DNA from: Sandaracinaceae bacterium
GTDB lineage: Bacteria; Myxococcota_A; Polyangia; Polyangiales; Houyiibacteriaceae
Direction: 5' to 3'
DNA length: 64,000 bases
Assembly: GCA_020633075.1 (NCBI GenBank)
Contig: JACKEI010000002.1
Span: forward strand, 620,001-684,000
Below are positions 48,279 to 57,308 of the stretch, piece by piece (positions within the stretch are counted from its first letter, which is position 1; every line of letters begins with the position of its first letter). A model generated the notes under the pieces. That model saw only the letters and a program-made list of their open reading frames with translations, did not search any database and was not told where the DNA came from. The position numbers and the translations under genes were made by a program.

Positions 48279-51200
48279 ATGAATCGAGTTTGGATTGCCA
48301 TTGCCTGCTGTCTGACTGTCACCTCGATAGCGGGGCGCGCCGCGGCCGCGTGCGGCGACTTCCGCATCGACATGGGCGAGGCCTGTGACGACGGCAACGT
48401 CGCTTCGGGCGACGGCTGCTCGTCCATGTGCGCCGTGGAGTCCGGGTTCGTGTGCGAGAACATCTCGTTCCAGCTGTCGACCGTGCAGGACCTCGGTGCG
48501 GGCGGCGTGACGCCGAACTGGGTCTTGGACGCGGACAACCGCGGCGTGTTGGAGACCACCAACTCGCACGCCGGCGTGTACTCCACCATCATCCCGGCGG
48601 ACATCGGGGAGATCGTCTTCGACGTGCGGGTCGAGCAGACCGGCGACAATGACTTCATCGGCTGGACCATCGGCTACGACATGGGTGAGATCAGCACCAC
48701 GAGCACGCCAGTGGGGACCGACTTCCTGCTGTTCTCGTGGAAGCAGGGTCAGCAGAACTCCGGGGGCAACCGCCGCCACAGCGGGCTCGGACTGAGCCGG
48801 GTGACCGGCCCCGGCTCGGCCGGCCAGTACTGGGTCGGCAACGGGGGCGGGCTCACCATGATCGCCGAGTCCACGAACTACCCCATCGACGACTCCCTGG
48901 CCAACAACGGCGAGACCGTCAACGGTTGGGACGACAACCGCTGGTACCGCGTGAACATGATCGTGACGAGCACGCGGGTCCAGGTCTGGATCCGTGAGGG
49001 CAACACGACGAACACCACCAACCCGGCCAACCGCGGGTTCCCGGCGCTGAACCGCACGACTCATCTGGAGTTCGACGTCACCACGGCGATCCCCACCGGC
49101 AACTTCGGCCTCTACGCGTACTCGCAGCCCAACGTCCGCTTCGACTTGGTGAACCCCGAGTCCGACAGCGACTGCGCGCGCGACTACGACGCCGACGGCA
49201 TCCGTGACTCGCGCGACCTGGACAGCGACCGCGACGGTGTGCTCGACCTGCTCGAGATGCCCGGGTTCACCTCCGACCCGGACAACGACACCGACCTCGA
49301 CGGCATCCCCGACTGGCGCGACCCCAACAACATCCCCGGCGGGTGCACGGCGTCCATGGGGGTGTGCACGACCCTGCCTGCGGCCTTCGACGTCGACGGT
49401 GACGGCATCCCCAACCACCTCGACCGGGACTCGGACGGCGACGGACTACCGGACACCACCGAGGTGGGTCTCACGGACGTGAACCGTGACGGAACCCCGG
49501 ACGCGTGCACCATGGTCACCACCGTGGGCGTGTGCGTCGCGGGTGGCCTCGGCAATGCGGTGCCCGTCGACACGGACGGCCGCGGCGGCGCGAACTTCCT
49601 GGACCGCGACTCCGACAGCGACGGCATCCCGGACAGCGTGGAGGCGGGCCTGACCGACGCCAACCGTGACGGCGTGCCGGACGCCTGCACCATGGTCACG
49701 AGCTTTGGTCTGTGTGTGAGCGGTGGGCTGGTCATGGGCGCCACGCTCCCCAACACGGACGGGGTGGGTCTGCCCGACTACGCAGACCGCGACGCGGACG
49801 GCGACGGCCTGACCGACGCCCGCGAGGCGGGTCTCACGGACGCGAACGGTGATGGCATCCCGGACACCTGTGTCAGCGATACCGCTGCCGGGCTCTGCGT
49901 CGCCGGTGGCCTGGTGGGCGCGCTCCCGAACACCAACTCCGCGGGCCCCGTGGACTACGTGGACAGCGACAGCGACGGCGACGGCATCACGGACCGCAAC
50001 GAGGCCTACGACACCAACGGCAACCAGATGGCCAACATCGTCCCCACTGGCGTGGACACGGACGCGGATGGCATCGACAACGCCTACGACCCCAGCTGTG
50101 TCCTCATGGTCTGCGGCATGACCATCGGGGCGCCCGTGCTGGGGGTCCTGACCGTGGCGCAGGACGCGAACCAGGACGGCCGGCCCGACTGGCTCACGGT
50201 GTGTGGGGATGCGTACGTCACCGGGAGCGAGCCTTGTGACGACGGCAACCTGGTGAACAACGACACCTGCACGAACATGTGCTTGGTGACGCTCACCAAC
50301 CCCTGCACGGGCAACGCGCAGTGCGACAGCGGCACGTGCAACGCGGGCACCATGACGTGCTCCACGTGCGTGAACAACAGCCCGACGGGCACGGACACTG
50401 GCTGCACGGCGGCGACGCCCGCCTGCATCTTCACGGGCTTGAACAGCATGTGCGTGCAGTGCGACGTCAACGCGCAGTGCCCGGGTGGCGTGTGCAGCCC
50501 GACCAACCTCTGCGAGGTGTGCATCGACAGCGGCGCGGGCACGGACACGGGCTGCAGCGCGGCGACGCCGAACTGCATCGGCGCGAGCGGGAGCCGCATG
50601 TGCGTGCAGTGCACGAGCGCGGCGCAGTGCAACGACAACGTGGCGTGCACGACGGACGCCTGCACGGCCAACGCGTGTGTGAACACGCCGGTGGCGAGCG
50701 GCGGCGCGGGCGGCTGCGCGGGTGGGCAGGTGTGCTCGGGCGCGCCGACCAACACGTGCGTGACCTGCACGGACACGTCGCCCACGGGTACGGACGCGGG
50801 CTGCATGAACGCGGCGCCGCACTGCCGGACGTCGGGCAACGGCGCGCCGGTGTGCGAGCCGTGCTTGGACACGGTCATGGGGTCGGGCATGGACCTCGGC
50901 TGCGGAGCGGCGACGCCGTACTGCGTGGCCGGCAGCGGCGGCAACAGCTGCGTGGCGTGTCTCACGGGCGCGGACTGCGGCGACGGGAACACCTGCACGC
51001 AGGACGTGTGCACGGCGGGCGTGTGTAGCAACCCGCCGGTCAGCGTGGGCACCAGCTGCGCTGGCGGCGTGTGCAACGGCACCACCCCCGCCATCTGCGA
51101 GGTGTGCGTAGATGACGGAAGCGCCACGGACACCGGCTGCAGCGCGGCGACCCCGCACTGCATCGGTGCGAGCGGCATGCGTCAGTGCGTGGAGTGCACG

Positions 51201-52922
51201 ACCGCGGGCCACTGCGACGACAGCGTCGACTGCACGGACGACGCCTGCACGGCCAACGCGTGTGTGAACACGTCGGTGACGGCGGGCGACCCAGGCGCGT
51301 GCGCGAGCACGTTGGTGTGCTCGGGCGCGCCCAGCGACACCTGCGTCACCTGCGCGGACACGGACCCCACCGAGACCATGACGGACGCTGGCTGCATGGC
51401 CGCTGCGCCCTTCTGTGACCGCGTCGGTGGCGGCTCCGGCCCGACCTGCGAGGTGTGTGTCGATGCCGGCGCGGGCATGGACCCGGGCTGCGCCAGTGCC
51501 ACGCCCAACTGCGTGGTCGGGGCTGGCGGAGCGAACGAGTGCGTCAGCTGCGTCACCAACGCGGAGTGCAACGACGGCAACGAGTGCACGGACAACCTGT
51601 GCACCAACGGCATGTGCACGAACCCGGCGCTCTCGGAGTTCACGAGCTGCGCAGGCGGCGTGTGCACGGCGGCCTCCATGTGTGCGGCGGTGACCGTGGA
51701 CATCGCGAACCCGGTCAACGGGACCACCACCACGAACAACATGCCGACCCTCTCCGGTACGGGCACCCCGGGCGGAACCGTGGAGCTCACCCTCGACACC
51801 AACTTCGTGGTGACCGTGCCGGTGGACGCCTCGGGCAACTGGAGCCTCGCGCTCGCCTCTCCCTTGGCCGACGGTCCTCACGCCCTGGTCGCGGTCATCA
51901 CGGCCGGGACCCAGGACGCCATGGACAGCGTGGACTTCAGCATCGACACGGCGACAGTGGTGACCATCGAGAGCCCCGCGGACGGCAGCACCTCGCTCGA
52001 CTCCTCGCCTCTCATCCAGGGCACCGGTGAGCCCGGCGCGAACGTCGTCGTCAGCGTCGACGGGAACGAGCTCGGCACCGTCGTGGTGGCGGGCGACGGC
52101 ACCTGGTCGATCACGGTTCCCGACCCCCTGATCAACGGCAACCACACCATCGACGCGGTGGCGACCGACACCCTCGGGAACACGGCGAGCACGTCCTCGA
52201 CCTTCACCATCGCCGCAGACACGGACGTCGACATCGACGGCCCGGCGGACGGCGCCGTGATTGGCGACAACACACCCACCATCACGGGCACCGCGCTGCC
52301 CGGCGCATCCGTGACCGTCACCACCTCGATCGGCGGGAGCGTCGTGACGCTCGGCACGGTCGTGGCGGACGGCAGCGGTGTGTGGACGCTGGACGTCACC
52401 AACCCCCTCGACGACGCGACCTACATCGTGACGGCGACGGCGACGGACCTGGCGGGCAACATGGCCCAGGACTCGTCCACCTTCACCGTGGACACGCAGA
52501 CGACGGTCACCATCGTGACGGTGGACCCCATGACCGGTGTCATCACCGGCACGGGCGAGCCCGGCGCGACCGTGGTCGTGCTGGTCGACGGGGTCGAGGT
52601 CGGCACCGCCGTGGTCGGGGTCGACGGGACCTGGCAGGTCGACGGCGACGCGTTCGGTGTCGGCGAGCACGACGTCACCGCGACCGCGACGGACACGGTG
52701 GGCAACACGGACACGGACACGACGACCGTCACCGTGACGGCTCCGGACGGTGGGATGATCGACGCGGGCGTCACACCGGACGGTGGGACCGCAACCGCCA
52801 CCGGCGGCCTCTCGGGCGGCGCGCTCTGCGCCACCTCGGCGCCGGCTGGGTCGAGCTGGCCCGCTGCCGCAGGGATGCTGCTGGTGGCTGGCCTGCTGAC
52901 CCTGCGTCGCCGCCGCCGCTGA
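48279..52922 (+). CDS. Large secreted Cys-rich repeat protein with MYXO-CTERM-like tail
   Basis: A 1547-residue surface or secreted protein. After a signal peptide (IAIACCLTVTSIAGRAAA) comes a DUF4215-type module (ACGDFRIDMGEACDDGN, then GDGCSSMC), a region of about 240 residues whose NWVLDADNRG, DNDFIGWTIGY and LLFSWKQGQQ resemble the thrombospondin C-terminal lectin-like domain, and Asp-rich calcium-binding type-3 repeats (DADGIRDSRDLDSDRDGV and others) to about residue 610. Cys-rich repeats follow (645-1137), including a 195-residue tandem duplication, then four bacterial Ig-like domains (each with P-x-x-G-T-G-x-P-G and G-x-W), and a tail GGALC, a hydrophobic helix and five arginines. Such tails mark substrates for a myxobacterial surface-sorting route. 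Probably an adhesin or matrix protein. Confidence 0.85.
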   Translation: MNRVWIAIACCLTVTSIAGRAAAACGDFRIDMGEACDDGNVASGDGCSSMCAVESGFVCENISFQLSTVQDLGAGGVTPNWVLDADNRGVLETTNSHAGVYSTIIPADIGEIVFDVRVEQTGDNDFIGWTIGYDMGEISTTSTPVGTDFLLFSWKQGQQNSGGNRRHSGLGLSRVTGPGSAGQYWVGNGGGLTMIAESTNYPIDDSLANNGETVNGWDDNRWYRVNMIVTSTRVQVWIREGNTTNTTNPANRGFPALNRTTHLEFDVTTAIPTGNFGLYAYSQPNVRFDLVNPESDSDCARDYDADGIRDSRDLDSDRDGVLDLLEMPGFTSDPDNDTDLDGIPDWRDPNNIPGGCTASMGVCTTLPAAFDVDGDGIPNHLDRDSDGDGLPDTTEVGLTDVNRDGTPDACTMVTTVGVCVAGGLGNAVPVDTDGRGGANFLDRDSDSDGIPDSVEAGLTDANRDGVPDACTMVTSFGLCVSGGLVMGATLPNTDGVGLPDYADRDADGDGLTDAREAGLTDANGDGIPDTCVSDTAAGLCVAGGLVGALPNTNSAGPVDYVDSDSDGDGITDRNEAYDTNGNQMANIVPTGVDTDADGIDNAYDPSCVLMVCGMTIGAPVLGVLTVAQDANQDGRPDWLTVCGDAYVTGSEPCDDGNLVNNDTCTNMCLVTLTNPCTGNAQCDSGTCNAGTMTCSTCVNNSPTGTDTGCTAATPACIFTGLNSMCVQCDVNAQCPGGVCSPTNLCEVCIDSGAGTDTGCSAATPNCIGASGSRMCVQCTSAAQCNDNVACTTDACTANACVNTPVASGGAGGCAGGQVCSGAPTNTCVTCTDTSPTGTDAGCMNAAPHCRTSGNGAPVCEPCLDTVMGSGMDLGCGAATPYCVAGSGGNSCVACLTGADCGDGNTCTQDVCTAGVCSNPPVSVGTSCAGGVCNGTTPAICEVCVDDGSATDTGCSAATPHCIGASGMRQCVECTTAGHCDDSVDCTDDACTANACVNTSVTAGDPGACASTLVCSGAPSDTCVTCADTDPTETMTDAGCMAAAPFCDRVGGGSGPTCEVCVDAGAGMDPGCASATPNCVVGAGGANECVSCVTNAECNDGNECTDNLCTNGMCTNPALSEFTSCAGGVCTAASMCAAVTVDIANPVNGTTTTNNMPTLSGTGTPGGTVELTLDTNFVVTVPVDASGNWSLALASPLADGPHALVAVITAGTQDAMDSVDFSIDTATVVTIESPADGSTSLDSSPLIQGTGEPGANVVVSVDGNELGTVVVAGDGTWSITVPDPLINGNHTIDAVATDTLGNTASTSSTFTIAADTDVDIDGPADGAVIGDNTPTITGTALPGASVTVTTSIGGSVVTLGTVVADGSGVWTLDVTNPLDDATYIVTATATDLAGNMAQDSSTFTVDTQTTVTIVTVDPMTGVITGTGEPGATVVVLVDGVEVGTAVVGVDGTWQVDGDAFGVGEHDVTATATDTVGNTDTDTTTVTVTAPDGGMIDAGVTPDGGTATATGGLSGGALCATSAPAGSSWPAAAGMLLVAGLLTLRRRRR
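50514..51690 (+). repeat. 585-base tandem duplication in the Cys-rich protein
   Basis: Two successive units begin at 50514 and 51099, 585 bases (195 codons) apart, each starting CEVC and containing GCSAATP, C-IGASG, DACTANACVNT, VCSGAP and CVTC in the same order. Identity at DNA level is high in the first third of the unit and lower later. Half-units within each copy are also related, indicating stepwise growth by internal duplication. Confidence 0.75.
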
Positions 52923-52973
52923 GCGTGCTGAACGAGAGGGGCCGGTGAGCCTGGCCCTCCCGCCTAAACGAGA

Positions 52974-53009
52974 GACAGCCGCCCCATCCCGGGCGGCTGT
53001 CGCCGTTTT
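52974..53009 (+). terminator. Rho-independent terminator after the repeat protein gene
   Basis: GACAGCCGCCC and GGGCGGCTGTC form a perfect 11-pair stem with a six-base loop, followed by GCCGTTTT. It lies 52 bases after the repeat-protein stop, between that gene and the convergent prepilin peptidase gene. Confidence 0.75.
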
Positions 53010-53075
53010 GAGCCCGGGTGGCCGTCGGCGTCGTGAGCGCGGACGCCGAGTCCGCCTCCGCTCACCGCAGGCCCG

Positions 53076-54263
53076 TCAGTCGAACAGGCCGAAGTAGGCG
53101 TCGATCAGGCGCTCGCCGAAGAAGAAGAACTCGAGCGCCCCCAGCGCCAAGAACGGGCCGAAGGGGATCATCGCCCGCTCGGGGTCCGGCTCGGCCAGGC
53201 TCACCGGCTCCGTGGCGTTGGCCTCCGTCGCGGCGGGAGTGGGGACAACGGCGTCCGCGGCGCTCGCGCTGTCGTCGCCGTGGCTCGCGCCGTCGTCGCC
53301 GTGGCTCGCGCCATCGTCGCCGTGGCTCGCGGCGTCGTCCGACGTTGGCTGGCTGGGAAGCGGCGGCTCATGGGCTACCGTGGAGTCATCCGCCAACGGC
53401 GCGCCGAGGCCCAGGTCGAGCCGCAGGAGGCCTTCCTCGCTCTGGCGCAGCTCGGGATGTCGGCCGAAGAGGTCCTTGAGGTAGGCCAGGAGATCTTCCC
53501 GCTCCCACCCGTCGAGGGGGTCGTGCGGGGGGGCGGGCAGGAGCGAGCTGCCCGCCACAAAGCTCACGGCCGCCGCGAGCAGGCCTTGCATGGAGCCAGC
53601 CACGACGCTGAAGAGCACGCCCTTCCAGCCCAGGAACGCCCCGATCATCAGCAGCAGCTTCGGGTCGCCCTCACCCATCCCGCGCCGCGAAGTGATGCGC
53701 TCGTAGGCCCATACGAAGACCAGCTGCACGAAGAGGAAGCCCATGGCGGCGCCCAGCGCAGCGTCCTCGGCCGTGACCATTCCCATCCCGTTGCCCGCCA
53801 CCAGCAGCCCCAGGGCTGCCCCCGGGAGGCTCACCTCGTCGGGGATGACCAGCCACTCGAGATCGATGAAGGTCGCGACCAGCAACCCGCCGGCGAACAT
53901 GAAGTACGCCAGCGCCGTGAGGGCCACGGGCACCAGCTCCACGCCCGGTGGGGCATGGACGATGAAGCGCTCGGCGATGCCCACGCACAGGAGGGCGCCC
54001 AGCAGCTCCACCACCATGTACCGCGGGGTCATCTTGGCGCCACAACAGGCGGCGCGGCCGCGCAGGAACAAGTAGCCGAAGATCGGGACGTTGCGCCACG
54101 CTTGGATGGGGGCCCCGCAGGCCGGGCAGTGGCTGGGCGGACTGACCACCGACATGTGCCGAGGCCAGCGGTAGATGCAGACGTTGAAGAAGCTGCCCCA
54201 GGTGGCCCCGAAGACAAACGCCATGAAGCGCACGACTGCGTCCGGAAGTTCACTGGCGTACAT
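53076..54263 (-). CDS. pilD: Type IV prepilin peptidase/N-methyltransferase with enlarged loop
   Basis: A 395-residue bifunctional membrane enzyme that cleaves and N-methylates prepilins. The N-terminal cytoplasmic domain has GSFFNVCIYRWP and a zinc-type CPAC pair (C46, C49); the second pair, usually C-x-x-C after RGR, reads AACC here (C73, C74). Catalytic aspartates are D134 in FIDLEWLVIPD and D200 in GEGDPKLLLMIGAFLGW. Between the GEGD helix region and the last helix (IPFGPFLALGALEF) lies an acidic insert of about 120 residues (245-365) containing the heptapeptide repeat ASHGDDG. That makes the protein about 100 residues longer than usual. No pil genes adjoin it. Confidence 0.9.
   Translation of the reverse strand: MYASELPDAVVRFMAFVFGATWGSFFNVCIYRWPRHMSVVSPPSHCPACGAPIQAWRNVPIFGYLFLRGRAACCGAKMTPRYMVVELLGALLCVGIAERFIVHAPPGVELVPVALTALAYFMFAGGLLVATFIDLEWLVIPDEVSLPGAALGLLVAGNGMGMVTAEDAALGAAMGFLFVQLVFVWAYERITSRRGMGEGDPKLLLMIGAFLGWKGVLFSVVAGSMQGLLAAAVSFVAGSSLLPAPPHDPLDGWEREDLLAYLKDLFGRHPELRQSEEGLLRLDLGLGAPLADDSTVAHEPPLPSQPTSDDAASHGDDGASHGDDGASHGDDSASAADAVVPTPAATEANATEPVSLAEPDPERAMIPFGPFLALGALEFFFFGERLIDAYFGLFD
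53271..53333 (-). repeat. Three 21-base repeats in the pilD insert
   Basis: Three head-to-tail copies of a 21-base unit (GTCGTCGCCGTGGCTCGCGCC on the plus strand, split here as GTCGTCGCCG and TGGCTCGCGCC) encode ASHGDDG heptads in the prepilin peptidase loop. The first two copies are identical, the third differs at two bases, and a partial fourth follows. Copy number can vary without frameshift. Confidence 0.88.
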
Positions 54264-54372
54264 CGGCCGGGACCATACCAGCGGGCGCCCACGATGACGA
54301 CTTCGCGGACCCAGGGCGGCGCGCCGTGGGCGGCGGTGGTGCGCAACCGTTCACCAGCTACACTGCGGACCC

Positions 54373-55125
54373 GTGAGCCACTCATCCAACGACTCCTCCG
54401 ACAGTTCCCCGCCCGACGCGCCCGTGGGAGCCGCCGTGGGCTCCGCGCTGCGAGACGCGCAGCCCTCCGCTCTCTCCACAGGGGAGCGGGGCGAGGGCAA
54501 CGTCGGCATGTACGCGGCCGCGGCCGGGGTGCTCTCCGCGCTGCCCATCCCCTTTCTGGACTCGTTGCTGGCCAGCCTGGCGCGCGGGGCAGCCATGCGT
54601 CGCGTGGCGCAGCGGCATGGCGTTCGGCTCGAGCCGGCCGCCCGCGACCTCCTCGCCCGCGGTGAGGACTCCCTGCGCACCGAGAAGGGTCTGCGCGTGA
54701 TTCGGAGCCTGGTGGGCCGCTTCGTCGCGCCGCTGCGCGTCTGGAATCGTGCGGAGGAGGCCCTCAGCGCGTTCTCCTCCGCTGCGCTCTTGGACCACTA
54801 CCTCCAGACGGCGGAGCGCCGCCCAGGGGCCCCTCTCACGGAGGAGGAGGCCCGTCGCATCCAGAGGGCCATGAAGGGGGCGGCCGGGAAGGGCGCCGCC
54901 GACGCGCTGAAGGGAGCGCCCCTGTCCACCTTCGTCGCGTTCAAGGCGGCGGTGGACGCCGCCAGGGCCAACGACCCAGAGGGGCGCCCCGCCGTGGAGC
55001 GCATGGTGGACGCCTTGCTCGACGCCCTCGCCGACGCGCCAGATGGGGTGTCCGAGGCCATTCGTCAGCGCTTCGACGCGGCCCTCTCGAGCGACGGAGC
55101 GGCCGCCACGGGGGGCGACCGATGA
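54373..55125 (+). CDS. Conserved hypothetical helical protein
   Basis: A 250-residue protein with a GTG start. The first 40 residues are Ser/Asp/Pro-rich; then a hydrophobic stretch (MYAAAAGVLSALPIPFLDSLLASL, split over about residues 46-69) and long amphipathic helices rich in Ala, Arg and Glu. I recognise no family. There are no cysteines or catalytic motifs. It could associate with the membrane through the one hydrophobic stretch. The stop overlaps the proB start (ATGA), so it is the first gene of the proB transcript, but the link to proline synthesis is unclear. Confidence 0.6.
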   Translation: MSHSSNDSSDSSPPDAPVGAAVGSALRDAQPSALSTGERGEGNVGMYAAAAGVLSALPIPFLDSLLASLARGAAMRRVAQRHGVRLEPAARDLLARGEDSLRTEKGLRVIRSLVGRFVAPLRVWNRAEEALSAFSSAALLDHYLQTAERRPGAPLTEEEARRIQRAMKGAAGKGAADALKGAPLSTFVAFKAAVDAARANDPEGRPAVERMVDALLDALADAPDGVSEAIRQRFDAALSSDGAAATGGDR

Positions 55126-56264
55126 GCGCTCCGACCCCGCACATCGACCTCTCCACCGCGCGGCAGGCCCTGGCCGACACGCGCCGCATCGTGGTCAAGA
55201 TCGGCAGTCGTTCGCTCATGGCGGACGGCGCCAAGCGCTACGAGTCGCTCGCGAAGCAGCTCTCGGCCCAGCACGCCGCAGGCCGCGAGACGGTGCTCGT
55301 GTCGAGCGGTGCGGTCGCGGTGGGGCGCCTGCGCCTCGGCATGACCGAGCGACCCAAGGCCATCGACAAGCTCCAGGCGGCGGCTGCCACCGGGCAGAGC
55401 CGGCTCATGCGCGCCTACGAGGACGCGTTCGACCCGTACGGGGTGGACATCGCCCAGCTGCTCTTCACGCACGCAGACCTGTCGGACCGTGACCGCTATC
55501 TCAACGCACGCAGCGCGATCGACGCGCTGCTGGAGCTGAACGTCATTCCGATCATCAACGAGAACGACACCGTCAGCGTCGACGAGCTGCGCTTCTCGGA
55601 CAACGACCAGCTCGCCGCCATGGTGGCCAACCTGGCCGGCGCGGACCTGCTCGTGCTGCTGACCGACGTCGAGGGAGTGCTGGATCAGAATGGCGTGCGT
55701 GTGAGCGTGGCGACGGACACCAACGACGTGGTGGCGCTCGTGCGCCCGCCTACCGACGACGTGGGCCTCGGTGGCATGGCCAGCAAGCTCGAGGCGGCGC
55801 GGCGCGCGACCCGCTACGGGGTGCCCGTGGTCATCGGCGACGCGCGTGACCCGGACTTGATCGAGAAGATCCTGGCGGGTCAGGACGTTGGCACGCTCAT
55901 CTTGCCGACCGGCACACCCCTCGCGAGTCGCAAGCACTGGATCGCCTACACGCTCAAGCCACGTGGCGTGCTGGTCGTCGACCGCGGCGCGGCGAAGGCC
56001 TTGTCAGCCGGCAAGGTCAGCCTGCTGCCACGCGGCGTGATCGGCGTGCGCGGGGAGTTCGAAGCGGGGGACGCGGTGTCCATCCAGGATCTCGACGGCG
56101 AGGAGATCGCACGCGGTCTGGCTCGCTACGGCACGGGACACGCGGCGCGCTTGGCAGGCGCCAAGAGCAGCGAGATCAGCGACCGCATCGGGAGGCACGA
56201 CGGCGACGTGCTCGTCCACAAGGACGACATGGTCAACATGGTCGACGACGAGCCCCTGACCTGA
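55122..56264 (+). CDS. proB: Glutamate 5-kinase
   Basis: A 380-residue enzyme for the first step of proline synthesis, ATP + glutamate to glutamyl-5-phosphate. The amino acid kinase domain has VVKIGSRSLM, VSSGAVAVGR, the INENDTVS block, FSDNDQLAAMVA and LLTDVEGVL. The C-terminal 85 residues form a PUA domain (GVLVVDRGAAKAL, VGV-type RGEFEAGDAVSI). It is coupled by an ATGA overlap to the preceding gene. The usual partner proA is not next: an OmpA-type lipoprotein gene lies between them, starting 76 bases after the proB stop. Feedback inhibition by proline is a family property. Confidence 0.95.
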   Translation: MSAPTPHIDLSTARQALADTRRIVVKIGSRSLMADGAKRYESLAKQLSAQHAAGRETVLVSSGAVAVGRLRLGMTERPKAIDKLQAAAATGQSRLMRAYEDAFDPYGVDIAQLLFTHADLSDRDRYLNARSAIDALLELNVIPIINENDTVSVDELRFSDNDQLAAMVANLAGADLLVLLTDVEGVLDQNGVRVSVATDTNDVVALVRPPTDDVGLGGMASKLEAARRATRYGVPVVIGDARDPDLIEKILAGQDVGTLILPTGTPLASRKHWIAYTLKPRGVLVVDRGAAKALSAGKVSLLPRGVIGVRGEFEAGDAVSIQDLDGEEIARGLARYGTGHAARLAGAKSSEISDRIGRHDGDVLVHKDDMVNMVDDEPLT

Positions 56265-56339
56265 GCGGGGGCAGCCCGTTGCCCACTCGGTCCAGTCCGA
56301 CGCTGGACGCTGGTGGGGTCCATCACCGATGCTCCGGAA

Positions 56340-57230
56340 ATGACCCGCTCCCGACTGCGCCTCGTCGCGCTCTCCTCTGCGCTCGCCCTCTCCGTGCTGG
56401 TCGCGTGCGGGCGAGGGCAGGTGGCGCCCACGACCCGGGAGCCGGTGGAGGCCGTGCCCCTGCCTGACGACGACTTGGATGGCGTGCCAGACGCAGACGA
56501 CCGCTGCCCCACGGAGCCAGAAGACCACGACGGCTTCGAAGACGCCGACGGCTGCCCGGAGCTCGACAACGACCACGACCGCGTGCCCGACGTGGACGAC
56601 CTCTGCCCGAACGAGGCGGCGCACCGCAGCCCCCCTCGTGCAGACGACGTCGCCGGGCGTGCGCAGCTCGGCTGCCCCATGGCCAGCGAGCGTGCGTACA
56701 GCGACGGCCCGCCAGGGGACGCGGACGACGACGGCTACCCAGACGACGTCGACCTGTGCCCGAATCACCCCGAGACCTTCCCGAGTACCCTCGACGGGGG
56801 CTGCACGGACGACGGCGACGGCTGCCCCGACGGTGGCGCGGTCCTCCTCGTCGCGTGTGACCCGATCATCGTCGACGTGGTGCCCTTCGCCGCGGGGAGC
56901 GCTGCGATCCCACCCGAGGCGCAGCGGCTGCTGGATGCCGTCGCGGAGGTCCTCGCGACGCACGCGGAGTTCACGCTCGCGCTCGAGGGGCACACGGACG
57001 ACCGCGAGCGCGGAGACCTGGGGGAGCGGCGCGCGATCGCGGTGCGCGAGGCCCTGGTCGCCCGAGGCGTTGCGGCGTCTCGGTTGACGACTCACGACCT
57101 CGCGGCCACACAGCCGCTGATGCCCGTCGCCGGCCAGCGGGGGAGAGCCCTGCTGGACGCCCGTGAGCGGAACCGCCGCGTGGGCTTCCGCGTCACCAAC
57201 CCGCCGCGTGAGCCCGGTCGACCGCACTGA
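56340..57230 (+). CDS. OmpA-family lipoprotein with thrombospondin type-3 repeats
   Basis: A 296-residue outer-membrane lipoprotein. The signal sequence ends in the lipobox LVAC (residue 23) when the ATG at 56340 is used; a GTG at 56313 would lengthen it needlessly. Asp-rich calcium-binding repeats follow (DDDLDGVPDADDRCP, DNDHDRVPDVDDLCP, DADDDGYPDDVDLCP), with paired cysteines. The C-terminal 120 residues form an OmpA peptidoglycan-binding domain (VPFAAGSAAIPPEAQRLLD, LEGHTDDRE, RERNRRVGFRV). It probably ties the outer membrane to the cell wall. It is inserted between proB and proA on the same strand. Confidence 0.9.
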   Translation: MTRSRLRLVALSSALALSVLVACGRGQVAPTTREPVEAVPLPDDDLDGVPDADDRCPTEPEDHDGFEDADGCPELDNDHDRVPDVDDLCPNEAAHRSPPRADDVAGRAQLGCPMASERAYSDGPPGDADDDGYPDDVDLCPNHPETFPSTLDGGCTDDGDGCPDGGAVLLVACDPIIVDVVPFAAGSAAIPPEAQRLLDAVAEVLATHAEFTLALEGHTDDRERGDLGERRAIAVREALVARGVAASRLTTHDLAATQPLMPVAGQRGRALLDARERNRRVGFRVTNPPREPGRPH

Positions 57231-57308
57231 GACGAGCGGCAGCGGGGCATCGTGAGGCTTGACGTCGCCTTTCAGGAGCCGAGGTTCCCTGCTACCCCAG
57301 CGCGGACC

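Noticed and set aside
49446..52670. A 1074-codon minus-strand frame opposite the Cys-rich repeat protein
   Set aside because: It mirrors the repeats of the real gene and shows only Arg/Val/Ala-rich low-complexity sequence without domains.
53271..53333. 21-base repeats considered as iterons or CRISPR
   Set aside because: They are in frame inside the prepilin peptidase gene, encode heptads, and have no spacers or nearby replication or cas genes.
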